Of a DNA stretch of 64,000 nucleotides, positions 47,705-56,967 are shown one piece after another (positions within the stretch are counted from its first letter, which is position 1; each line of letters begins with the position of its first letter). Under the pieces are notes generated by a model. The model was not told the DNA's origin. It saw nothing but the letters and a program-made list of their open reading frames with translations, and did not search any database. The stretch covers positions 22,672 to 86,671 of the forward strand of contig DAHVFB010000002.1 in NCBI GenBank assembly GCA_027317185.1, read 5' to 3'. This DNA comes from Deltaproteobacteria bacterium (GTDB lineage Bacteria > Desulfobacterota > Binatia > Binatales > Binataceae). Made by a program: the position numbers and the translations under genes.

Positions 47705-48586
47705 ATGCCTAAGATCGCAGTCGCGCAGTTCAGCGGCAGTATCAATTGGGAAGATAACATCGCGGCGGTCAGCCGGCTCGCGGCGGCAGCGGCCGAAGCG
47801 GGCGTGAACATCCTCGGCTTTCACGAGCTGGCCAGCACCGTTTATATGCCGTACGTCGAGAACCCCGAGCTGTTCAAGCTGGCCGAGCCCGACAACGGTC
47901 CCTCGGTCGATGCCGCCTCGAATATCGCGCGGCAAAACGAATTAGTGATGGTTTATCCGTTTTACGAACGCGACGGCGATCGGCTTTACAACAGCGCGAT
48001 GGTGTTCGGACCGCGCGGCGAGCGGCTGATGAAATACCGCAAGACCAGCGTGCCGGCCTCGCGCCTGCTGCCCGATGCCAGCGAGCGCTATTTTTTCAGC
48101 CCCGGCGATCTTGGCTTTCCAGTGGTCGAAACTCCGTTCGGGGTGCGCGTCGGCATGATCATCTGTTATGACCGCAACCTGCCGGAGCCGGCGCGATGCG
48201 TCGCCATGAATGGCGCGGATGTCATGTTCGTCCCGGTGGCGACGGTCAAACTGGTGCGGCCATGGTGGGAATTGCTGCTGCGGGCGCGGGCGGTCGAGAA
48301 TGTGATGTACGTGGCGGCGCCGAGCCGGATCGGCGAGGATCGCGGCGGCGCCCCCGGCGTGCATTACTTCGGCGAGAGCCTGATAGTCGCTCCGACCGGC
48401 GAGGTGATAGCCCATGCCAGCGATCAGCGCGAGGATCTGGTCGCGGCCGAGCTCGACCTGGATTTGCTGCGCCGCCAGCGCAAGACGTGGCTGTTTTTCG
48501 AGGACCGTCGGCCCGAGCTGTATGGATCGTTGGAAGATCCCGACAAGCTGCCGCGCTTTGGACGCGGCCCGGCGCAAAGAGGTTGA
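47705..48586 (+). CDS. Nitrilase-superfamily carbon-nitrogen hydrolase (N-carbamoyl amidase-like)
   Basis: Catalytic E/K/C context: GFHELAST, KYRKTSVP, GMIICYDRNLPEPAR. Confidence 0.93.
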   Translation: MPKIAVAQFSGSINWEDNIAAVSRLAAAAAEAGVNILGFHELASTVYMPYVENPELFKLAEPDNGPSVDAASNIARQNELVMVYPFYERDGDRLYNSAMVFGPRGERLMKYRKTSVPASRLLPDASERYFFSPGDLGFPVVETPFGVRVGMIICYDRNLPEPARCVAMNGADVMFVPVATVKLVRPWWELLLRARAVENVMYVAAPSRIGEDRGGAPGVHYFGESLIVAPTGEVIAHASDQREDLVAAELDLDLLRRQRKTWLFFEDRRPELYGSLEDPDKLPRFGRGPAQRG

Positions 48587-48642
48587 CTCCACGGGCTTGC
48601 TTGCGCGATAGGAAGGACTGAGGCCGTCGCTCGGAGGAACCA

Positions 48643-49095
48643 ATGGAAAAAAGTCTTGAAGAAAAAGTTCAGGAATTATGGGATCGCGAACAGATCCGAT
48701 CGCTGACCTATGCATACGGACAGTGCCTGGAACAAATGGACGCGGAGGCGCTGTCGCAGCTCTTCACCGAAGATGGAGCGGTCGATTTCAGCTCCCGCGG
48801 ATGGGGCCTCAAGCAGGGACGCGAGGCAATCAAGGAATTCTACCCGACCACCTGGCAGCAGCGGGTGAAGCCGTTCTTCACCAATCATTACATCGAATTC
48901 GACGACGCCAATCACGCCCACGGCTGGTGTTGGCTGGATAACCGCGCCAAGCAGGGCGATAAGAGCCTGATGGGCTGCGGCCGGATCAACGACCAATACG
49001 AGAAGGTCAACGGTAAGTGGCTCTTCAAGCGCCGTGGAATCGAAATCTTCTTCATGGTTCCGATTAACGAGGGCTGGGCAAAAGAGATGAAATAA
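48643..49095 (+). CDS. SnoaL/NTF2-like protein
   Basis: REQIRSLTYAYGQCLEQMDAEALSQLFTEDGAVDFS...GCGRINDQYEKVNGKWLFKRRGIEIF. Confidence 0.88.
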   Translation: MEKSLEEKVQELWDREQIRSLTYAYGQCLEQMDAEALSQLFTEDGAVDFSSRGWGLKQGREAIKEFYPTTWQQRVKPFFTNHYIEFDDANHAHGWCWLDNRAKQGDKSLMGCGRINDQYEKVNGKWLFKRRGIEIFFMVPINEGWAKEMK

Positions 49096-49114
49096 TTGCG
49101 GCGAAGCGGCGGCT

Positions 49115-49927
49115 TCAATGCAATCGCAAAAAACTGAAGACGATCTCGGCAAAGATCAATACCACCACCGCGACTTCGAGTAATAGCAGGCGTCGATCGC
49201 GGCCAACCTCGAGCAGAAGCTGTAGTGCCTCCTGGATGCTGCGCAGCTTCAGCTCGAGCGCGGAGTAACGATCAACCAAATCGAACTCGGCTCGCAGATC
49301 ATCATAGATACGGTCCATGGCGGAGTCTTCCCAGGCCGCATCGGGCTTATCCAGCAGATGCAGAACCGAGAGCACCTCGCTGCGCGTGGCGATCGCCTCA
49401 CCGATAAAACGGTTGAGCGGCCGGATCATGAAAGGCACACTGCCGCGGCGCTCCAATCTTTCGACCAGCGTGTTGGTACGGGCGAAAAGCTGATCCACCA
49501 GCCGCTCGTAGTATTCCATCGCGGCGCTCTGAGCGACGGTCAGGGCGACGATTCCCGCGCGCGCCGGTGTGAATCGATCCACCCGCAGGGCTCCATCGAA
49601 GATTCCGATGGGCTGATCGGGCGCTTCGACCACCGCGTAATCCTCCCGAATCACCTGCGTAGTCAGGCGCGGACGAAAGCGGCGCAGGCGCAATAATTCC
49701 GCTTCGCGCTTCTCGGGCGGCAGGTCGTAAGTAACTACCGCTCCGAAAGGAAAAATATAGATGGCGCCGGAATCGACCGGCAGATAAAGCTCGTGCGGCG
49801 TGATACGGGCCTGCGGGAAGGCCGGCGCCAGTTGCCTCAAGGCGAGATTCTCCTCGAACGCGACCGCATAAAACTGATGGACTATCGGCATCGCACCGCC
49901 GCTTGCTTCAGGTCGCGCCACCGCCAT
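49115..49927 (-). CDS. RMD1/YagE-family (DUF155) protein
   Basis: IYIFPFGAVVTYDLPPEKREAELLRL, VLHLLDKPDAAWED, C-terminal TM. Confidence 0.85.
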   Translation of the reverse strand: MAVARPEASGGAMPIVHQFYAVAFEENLALRQLAPAFPQARITPHELYLPVDSGAIYIFPFGAVVTYDLPPEKREAELLRLRRFRPRLTTQVIREDYAVVEAPDQPIGIFDGALRVDRFTPARAGIVALTVAQSAAMEYYERLVDQLFARTNTLVERLERRGSVPFMIRPLNRFIGEAIATRSEVLSVLHLLDKPDAAWEDSAMDRIYDDLRAEFDLVDRYSALELKLRSIQEALQLLLEVGRDRRLLLLEVAVVVLIFAEIVFSFLRLH

Positions 49928-49931
49928 CGCA

Positions 49932-50423
49932 TCAGAGATGGCGCAAAATCTTAGGCGTGGCAAACCATTGCAACACGCTGCGCGTGGGATTGGGTGATAA
50001 ATCAATCTTCAGGCAGGCGACGGCGCCCTTTTTGAAATCGAATTCGCAATGGCGTTCCGATCCGGTCAACAGCAGCGACAACATGTAACCAAGGCTCGGC
50101 TGATGTCCCACCAGAGCCACACTTTTGTGCTTGGCATAGGCCCGCAAAGCGTCGATTGCTTTTGAGGGCGCCGCCCCCGGCGCCAACTCCGGCATCAATT
50201 CGATTTTCACGCCGGCCAAGCCGCCGGACACAATTTCGGCAGTCTGGTGAGCGCGCTTGAGGGGACTCGTAAGGATTAGCGCCGGGCGAATCTTCAGCTT
50301 ACGAAGACCCTCGGTAGTCCGCATCATCCTCGATTTTCCGGTATCGGTCAGAGCACGATCATGGTCGTTAATTCCCGGAGCGGGGTCTTCGGCGATTGCG
50401 TGACGTACGAGGTAAAGCTTCAT
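49932..50423 (-). CDS. sixA: SixA-like phosphohistidine phosphatase
   Basis: MKLYLVRHAIAEDPAPGINDHDRALTDTGKSRM, ILTSPLKRAHQTAEI, VALVGHQPSLGYM. Confidence 0.92.
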   Translation of the reverse strand: MKLYLVRHAIAEDPAPGINDHDRALTDTGKSRMMRTTEGLRKLKIRPALILTSPLKRAHQTAEIVSGGLAGVKIELMPELAPGAAPSKAIDALRAYAKHKSVALVGHQPSLGYMLSLLLTGSERHCEFDFKKGAVACLKIDLSPNPTRSVLQWFATPKILRHL

Positions 50424-50562
50424 CGATGAACAATCTCCGCAACTTAGACTATGACTTGCACAATCAGGAGGCACGGTCTTAATGAGACAGGTGCGGCCGC
50501 TGCTAAATCATATGTGCCGGTCTCATCCGTGGCAAAAGAACATACTTGAAATTGATTGCCGG

Positions 50563-52230
50563 TTATTTGTGCCGTCCCCGCGCTTGGTTGACCGGATTAA
50601 GGCCCGATGGGAGTGGGAAAGGCGTGCTCTCACCCGCGGGACGGCGGCGCGGACCCGAGTTCATGATCCGGAACTGGATGTTGCCGAACAGCTTTTCCCA
50701 TAGATCGCTCTTACGCTCGGCCGCCCACAGTTCAAGTTCAGCATCGCGTTGCTGGGTGTCGAGCGCGACCACAATCCCGGCGCCGCCGCGCGTCACCCGA
50801 ATCGCACGCACGACGCTGTGATGGCTGCGATCGAGCGCATCCGCAATCCGCAAAATGGCCGCCAGACCGATTAGCCTTTGGCGCAATCCGGCGGACATTT
50901 CACTCAATTCGGGGCTCGACAGCTTGGGCAGCGCGCCCTTATGAAAGCGCGCCAGCACTGCGATTGCCTGGGTCTCTTCCGGAGTGAAGCCGCGCAGAAT
51001 CTCGCTGTAACTGATGAGGTACTGTGAGTGATGGTGATGGCGGCGATGGCTCACCTGCAAGCCCACATCGTGCAACAAGGCCGCGAATTCAAGCAACTCG
51101 CGCTCGGGGCTTCCGTATCGATGGATAGTGGAGGTGGCGTCGAACAGCCTCACGGCGAGTTTCGCCACTTGCGCGGCATGGTCACCGGATTCGAATCGGC
51201 GCGTCATCTCGATCACGCTGCGTCGCCGGATATCCGGCAGCCGCTCGACAGTTTCGGCGTAATCGGGAAACCGCGCCAGAAAGTCCAGGATGACGCCCTC
51301 GCGCAGGCCCCATTCACAGGCCCGCATCTGCTCCATCTCCAAGCCTTCGAACATCACCTGGGTCAGGACCGCGCCGGCCGGTATCAGATCGACGCGCCGG
51401 CGATCGAGTCCCACGAGATCCGCCCGTTCTTCGGCGGTTCGCCCGAGAATTTGCGCCGTCAGTTCCCGCAGGTCTTCGAGCCTCAGCACCAGGTTGTTGA
51501 GCGTCTCGGGCTGTTTGCCACCGCGCAACGCCGCCGCCATCGCGGTCAGATTCAGCAGCGTGCCCGACGTCCCGACCATCATGGTTGGTTTTATCCGCCG
51601 CGCCTTCTTGAAGGCTGACGCGAGCTTGCGCCGCGCATGCGATCTGAGCGCGGCAATCTCGCTCTTTTTTGGCGGATCCGATGAGATGAAGCGATCGGTC
51701 AGACGCGCAACGCCCAGTTTTAGACTTTCCTGCCATTCGATTCGCGGTCCGATGCTTTGAATCACCTCGACGCTGCCGCCGCCGACATCGGTTATGACCG
51801 GGCGCTGGCCGCGGAAGTCAATTGAGTGCCGCGCACCCTCGAAAACCAGGCGCGCCTCCTCCAGCCCGGTGACCACATCGACCCGCAAACCAAGCTCTTC
51901 CCAGGCTCTCAGCACGAAGTCGCCACCATTGGAGGCCTCGCGTATCGAACTGGTCGCGATTGCCAAAATCGGATCGGCGCCCTCGCGCCGCGCGAGCTGG
52001 GTAAATTTCGACAACGCGCCAAATCCCGCTTCGATCGCGGCGTGCGAAAGATAGCCCTTTACCAGAGTGCCCCGGCCCAGTCCGACCATCTCCTTGGCCC
52101 GGTCGACAATCTCGAATTGTCCACCGCTCAGGACCCGCGCGGTAACCATATGAATCGAGTTGGAGCCGATATCGATCGCGGCTACTTTGGTTGGCGGATT
52201 GCCACGGCGGCGATTGCTGCCATTGAGCAT
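50563..52230 (-). CDS. ppx: Ppx/GppA-family exopolyphosphatase with HD-like C-terminal region
   Basis: AAIDIGSNSIHMVTARV, ITDVGGGSVEVI, GTSGTLLNL, C-terminal ALLHDVGLQVSHRRHHHHSQYLI. Confidence 0.93.
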   Translation of the reverse strand: MLNGSNRRRGNPPTKVAAIDIGSNSIHMVTARVLSGGQFEIVDRAKEMVGLGRGTLVKGYLSHAAIEAGFGALSKFTQLARREGADPILAIATSSIREASNGGDFVLRAWEELGLRVDVVTGLEEARLVFEGARHSIDFRGQRPVITDVGGGSVEVIQSIGPRIEWQESLKLGVARLTDRFISSDPPKKSEIAALRSHARRKLASAFKKARRIKPTMMVGTSGTLLNLTAMAAALRGGKQPETLNNLVLRLEDLRELTAQILGRTAEERADLVGLDRRRVDLIPAGAVLTQVMFEGLEMEQMRACEWGLREGVILDFLARFPDYAETVERLPDIRRRSVIEMTRRFESGDHAAQVAKLAVRLFDATSTIHRYGSPERELLEFAALLHDVGLQVSHRRHHHHSQYLISYSEILRGFTPEETQAIAVLARFHKGALPKLSSPELSEMSAGLRQRLIGLAAILRIADALDRSHHSVVRAIRVTRGGAGIVVALDTQQRDAELELWAAERKSDLWEKLFGNIQFRIMNSGPRRRPAGESTPFPLPSGLNPVNQARGRHK

Positions 52231-52361
52231 GGCGCGGTCCGCCCCATCACCTTTGGGGCGCGATGTTATATACTGGCGCGTTAGCAAATGGTGTGCTGTT
52301 GAAAGGGTTTTCGTAGCTGGCCTTGGAATTATTCTGCCTGACTCGATCCGCGTTTAGAAGC

Positions 52362-53453
52362 ATGGCAATCGATCACCATCACGATTCATCAGCCTACACC
52401 GGCGGCCAAGCGGTGAATGATGCGGTCGATCGGGCTGCGCCGGAAGCGATCGCGGCTGACGATCAGAAGCTGAAACGCCATGCCCGGCTTGCGGGGCTGC
52501 TGCGCAAGGGATTGCAGCGGTTCGTGGGTAATGTCGCCAGTGTGCTGACCAGCGAAGATCGGCGTGCGATTCACGATTTACGCGTATGCAGCCGCAGGGT
52601 TCAGCAGATACTGGTCGCGACGTATGGGGAAACCCTGCCGCGGCGAGCACGCGCGATTCGCCGCCGGATGCGCCGGACGCGCCGGGCGGTGGGCGAATGG
52701 CGCAGTTATGACGTTGTAATCGCGATGCTGGAAAGCCGCCTGCAACGGGCCCGCGACGACGATCATCGCCGGGCATGGTCGATCGTGCTCAAGTGTGCCG
52801 AGCAAGCGCGCCATCGCGAAATCCGCCGCGCCCGACGGCGCTTGACCAGACTCAATGTGTTCGGGATCAAAGACACCGGCGCGCTGCTGATCGAAAGCGG
52901 TGCATCGCGCCATCTGCCCACTGACACCGCCTCACGAAATGCGATCGCCAAGGCCCATGATCGCTGGTGCGAAGCTTATGCCACGGCGGAATCAGGACGC
53001 GCGGAGGATATTCACGCGTTCCGAATCCGCACCAAGGGTCTTCGTTATCGTATCGAGTTGGCGCGCGAATTGGGGACTGCGGATACCAAACCGCTGATCG
53101 AATGGTTCAAGAAGTTGCAGGACGATCTCGGACGATGGCGCGATCGCATCGAACTGGCCCGGATAATAGCCTCATCGATCGCGGATCCCGAGCGGCTGCT
53201 GACTGAGTCGCGGGCGTCGATCATCCTACTGACGGAACTCGAGCGTATTCTTAAGCGCGCCGGCGGCGAAATCCAACGGCAGCTTGATGCTGCCCGGCTA
53301 TCGCCCGGATTCGCGCAATGCAACGCCTGGGTAAGATTATATGTGTCGCAAGTTGCCAGCCCGCAGGCTGACAACGAAGCCGGGGAAGGAACCGAAACAA
53401 TAAGCACCGACGCTTCGCCGCCTATCGTCGCGCAAAACGAGCGCGAATCGTAG
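52362..53453 (+). CDS. CHAD-domain protein
   Basis: AIHDLRVCSRRVQQILVAT, DIHAFRIRTKGLRYRIEL (conserved His/basic signature). Confidence 0.9.
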   Translation: MAIDHHHDSSAYTGGQAVNDAVDRAAPEAIAADDQKLKRHARLAGLLRKGLQRFVGNVASVLTSEDRRAIHDLRVCSRRVQQILVATYGETLPRRARAIRRRMRRTRRAVGEWRSYDVVIAMLESRLQRARDDDHRRAWSIVLKCAEQARHREIRRARRRLTRLNVFGIKDTGALLIESGASRHLPTDTASRNAIAKAHDRWCEAYATAESGRAEDIHAFRIRTKGLRYRIELARELGTADTKPLIEWFKKLQDDLGRWRDRIELARIIASSIADPERLLTESRASIILLTELERILKRAGGEIQRQLDAARLSPGFAQCNAWVRLYVSQVASPQADNEAGEGTETISTDASPPIVAQNERES

Positions 53454-53462
53454 TTAGCTGCC

Positions 53463-54125
53463 TCAGTCCTGCCGCCAGGCCTCGCCCCAGCGGTCATGAA
53501 ACGTCACCTTCCGTACCGGCTTGCGCGTGACGCGGCGGAATTCCTCGATCGGATATCCCATCGGCATCATCGCGAACGTCAGATAATCGTCCGGAATGCC
53601 CAGCAGGCGCCGCACCTGGCCCTCAAATGACATATGGGTCGTGGTCACCACCGTGCCGATACCAAATGAGCGCGCGGCGAGAATTATGTTTTGAATCGCC
53701 GGATACATGCTGGCGCCGGCCAGCCGCATTGCATAAAGCGTAGTATCCTCCTCGGACATACCCGGAATTTCGATCGGAAACATCTGGAGACACGGAATCA
53801 GTATCACCGGCGCTTCGTGATAGTGATCGACCAGATACAGCGCGGAATCGAGCTGGGATTGATTTTCGGCCGGCGTGACGTGCGGCGGCAGGGCGCGATC
53901 CGAATACACCCTGCGCACGGCATCCGCGCCCTGGCGGAAAATATCGGCCAGCGCTTTGCGCTGGACGGCATCGGTGATTACCAGAAAGGTCCAGTGCTGG
54001 TTGTTAAGCGCGCTACCGGCGCGGATACCGGCATCGAGGATTTTGGTGACTACTTCGGGTGCGATGGGGTCGGGCCGTAGCTTGCGCATCGTGCGCGCAG
54101 TGTAGATCGCGTCGAAAAGGTCCAT
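53463..54125 (-). CDS. Nitroreductase-family protein
   Basis: FDAIYTARTMRKLRPDPIAPEVVTKILDAGIRAGSALNNQHW, GIPDDYLTFAMMPMGYP. Confidence 0.93.
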   Translation of the reverse strand: MDLFDAIYTARTMRKLRPDPIAPEVVTKILDAGIRAGSALNNQHWTFLVITDAVQRKALADIFRQGADAVRRVYSDRALPPHVTPAENQSQLDSALYLVDHYHEAPVILIPCLQMFPIEIPGMSEEDTTLYAMRLAGASMYPAIQNIILAARSFGIGTVVTTTHMSFEGQVRRLLGIPDDYLTFAMMPMGYPIEEFRRVTRKPVRKVTFHDRWGEAWRQD

Positions 54126-54283
54126 CGTTTGCGAGGCCTCGCCGGTTGAGCCGCCTGCGCGGCTGTTTATAGCGCCCCAGTCTAGCAGGCAGCCGATGGA
54201 TTGAGGAAAATCACCATCGTTTCGGGGATTCCTCGATCTTTTTGCTGGCGTATCGAGATACGAAATAGTTCAATTACCGGAGC

Positions 54284-55516
54284 ATGGTCGAAAAACCCAG
54301 AATCCGTGCGGTCGAGGCCTTTCCGCTCGAACATAACGGCCAGCAGCTTATCTGCCTGCGCGACCCGGGTGGGACGGCGCCCGAACCGATCATGGTTGGC
54401 GCCGGCGCGTACTTTCTAATCACACGCTTCGATGGCGCCCACGATATCGCCGCGCTCCAGGCGGCCTTCGCCCGGCAATTCGGGGAGCAGGTGACGGCCG
54501 CGCAGGTGCGTGAACTGATAACGGCGCTGGACCAGGGGTATTTTCTTGAATCGCGCAGGTATGCGGCGCGCGTCCGCGAGATTCGCGCTCAGTTTGCGGC
54601 GAGCCCGGAACGTCCAGCCGCCCATGCGGGCCTTTGCTATGCGGATCAACCGGAAAAATTGCGCGCCGAGATGGATCGGTTTTTTATCAAAGCCGGATGC
54701 GCCCTCGAATCGATTAAAGTCCGCAATGGGAAGCCGCTGGCCGGCTTAGTCGCTCCGCATATCGATCCGCCCCGCGGCGGCCTCGCCTATGCGCACGCCT
54801 ATGCCGAGTTAGCCGCGCATGAGCGCCCCGAGCTGGTGATCATCCTGGGGACGTCTCACTATGGCGCCGGGCCGGAACTCTTCACCGCCACGCGCAAGGA
54901 CTACGCGACTCCGCTGGGCGCGGTGACTACCGATCGTGAATTCGTCGATCGGCTGGCGCGCCGGTATCGCGAGGGAAAACTCTTCGGCGACGAGCTGCTG
55001 CATCGCAACGAGCATTCGATCGAGTTTCAGGCGCTGTTTCTCGCCCATACGATCGGAGTGCAGAACTACCAAGTCGTCCCGGTTCTCGTAAGCTCGTTTC
55101 ATCAAATGGTTTTGAGCGGTAAATCGCCCGCTTTAGATCGCCGCGTAGGAGATTTCCTCGAGGCGCTTACGGCTTTGATCGCAGGTGAGCGCCGCCGGGT
55201 CGCGATAATTGCGGGAGTGGATTTCGCTCATATCGGACGGAAGTTTGGCGATGATTTCGGCGTCGACAGCCGCAAACGTAAAGAACTGCACGCCGCGGAC
55301 CATCGGTTGATCGGCCATCTCGAGGGCGGCGACGCCGAGGGCTTCTTCGGTGAGATCGCCCATGAACGCGATCGATGGCGGGTATGCGGGGTGGCGCCGC
55401 TCTATACGCAACTCGCCCTGCTGAAAGGACATCGCGGACGGCTGCTCAACTACGATGTTGCGATGGAGCCTGCCACCGAATCCGCGGTTTCCTTTGCCAG
55501 TCTCGCGATCGAATAG
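54284..55516 (+). CDS. Memo-family protein (AmmeMemoRadiSam system protein B) with ~110-aa N-terminal extension
   Basis: GLVAPHIDPPRGGLAYAHAYAEL, ILGTSHYG, HRNEHSIEFQALFLAH, AIIAGVDFAHIGRKFGD. Confidence 0.93.
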   Translation: MVEKPRIRAVEAFPLEHNGQQLICLRDPGGTAPEPIMVGAGAYFLITRFDGAHDIAALQAAFARQFGEQVTAAQVRELITALDQGYFLESRRYAARVREIRAQFAASPERPAAHAGLCYADQPEKLRAEMDRFFIKAGCALESIKVRNGKPLAGLVAPHIDPPRGGLAYAHAYAELAAHERPELVIILGTSHYGAGPELFTATRKDYATPLGAVTTDREFVDRLARRYREGKLFGDELLHRNEHSIEFQALFLAHTIGVQNYQVVPVLVSSFHQMVLSGKSPALDRRVGDFLEALTALIAGERRRVAIIAGVDFAHIGRKFGDDFGVDSRKRKELHAADHRLIGHLEGGDAEGFFGEIAHERDRWRVCGVAPLYTQLALLKGHRGRLLNYDVAMEPATESAVSFASLAIE

Positions 55517-55619
55517 TTTCCGCTTTTGATTTTTCTCACGTTCGAGGGCAACGCCTTAGTTGTTCCCGGTGCGGATTCCCATACTTCTTCTCTTATCCTT
55601 ACTTTACTCACTATTGCCC

Positions 55620-56927
55620 ATGTCATACTCTCCGCGAGACGGGTCCGGCGCGACCACGAAGGAGATAGCGCCGGACACCCAGGGGAATTCGTTGAACGCA
55701 AGCAGACGCCGTTTAGCCTCTTTTTACCTCGTCAGGACTGGTTTTGTGGCCGCAATCAGCCTTGTTTTCGCCGCAGTTCCATCGTTCGCCCAGCAGAATA
55801 ATGTGCCGCTACAGCTCAAGGGCTACAGCAAAACAATTCCATGGCACGGGGTCACGAACGGGGCCACGAATAATGAAGCGGCCGCCCCGATGAATGGGAC
55901 GGCATCGTCGAGCACCATCCCGCTGTGGCAATTCAGCATCAATTCGCCAATTGACGGAAATACTTATACGGGTCAGATGGTGGGCCGCAGTCCGTTTTTT
56001 CACGGTGCGCGCACCACAAACATTCCTACTATCGTAGTCCCGCTCATCATCCAGATGTCGGATGGCACAACCTTCGACCCGACCGCCACAAACAGCACAT
56101 GCACTCCTACTGGAATACCGCTAACGCTGTTCAACAATTCTCCAATTTTCCAGAGTGCGAGCTTCACTTTCGGCGGCACCAACGCGGGGACTGGACAATA
56201 CGTAGACGTCTTTCAGCGTGCGAACTTCTGGACCAACGTCAATGTCACCGGCAGCCGTTATCATACGGCGCTCGCTCCAGTGACCACACTTGCCGCCGTT
56301 ACGATCAATGTGCCTAGCAACGAGGGTCAGGCCTTCAGCGTCAGCGCATGCGGGCATAGCGGCAAACTTGGCGTCGTGAATGTCGATTGGTTGGATAACT
56401 ATATCTCTGGCAGTAACGGCTTGATCTCACGTTTAGGCGGCACTGGCAGCAGTCATATTAATCCGACCACTTTTCCGATTTTTCTTATGTGGGACGTGGT
56501 AATGAGTTGGAGCACTCCCCCAAGCCTCAACGCTTGCTGTTATCTCGGTTATCACAGCTCAGCGAATTCTCCCGTGCAGACCTACGCGACCTTGGAATTC
56601 GATACCACGGGCGTTTTCCCTGGTGTTTCCGACGCATCGGTCGCGGCCCACGAGGTCGGCGAATGGATGGACGATCCAGATGGGTCAAATCCCACCCCGG
56701 CGTGGGGACATGTCGGGCAGGTCAGCAGTTGCCAGAACAACCTTGAGGATGGCGATCCGCTCAGCGGAACTCCAAACATCACCAAAAAGATGTCTAACAA
56801 CGTCACCTACAATCTGCAGGAACTGGCGTTCTACTCATGGTTCTTCCGCCAGAATCCATCGCTGGGCGTGAATGGATGGTTCTCGGATAACGGCACCTTC
56901 ACCACCGACGCGGGACCGGTCTGCTAG
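55620..56927 (+). CDS. Secreted hypothetical protein with HExxEW metallopeptidase-like motif
   Basis: Signal-like segment GFVAAISLVFAAVPSFAQ; VAAHEVGEWMDDPDGSNPTPAWG near C-terminus. Confidence 0.8.
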   Translation: MSYSPRDGSGATTKEIAPDTQGNSLNASRRRLASFYLVRTGFVAAISLVFAAVPSFAQQNNVPLQLKGYSKTIPWHGVTNGATNNEAAAPMNGTASSSTIPLWQFSINSPIDGNTYTGQMVGRSPFFHGARTTNIPTIVVPLIIQMSDGTTFDPTATNSTCTPTGIPLTLFNNSPIFQSASFTFGGTNAGTGQYVDVFQRANFWTNVNVTGSRYHTALAPVTTLAAVTINVPSNEGQAFSVSACGHSGKLGVVNVDWLDNYISGSNGLISRLGGTGSSHINPTTFPIFLMWDVVMSWSTPPSLNACCYLGYHSSANSPVQTYATLEFDTTGVFPGVSDASVAAHEVGEWMDDPDGSNPTPAWGHVGQVSSCQNNLEDGDPLSGTPNITKKMSNNVTYNLQELAFYSWFFRQNPSLGVNGWFSDNGTFTTDAGPVC

Positions 56928-56967
56928 ATTTTCCTGCTTGATTCAGGCGCGAGGAGGGGAGCGCTCG

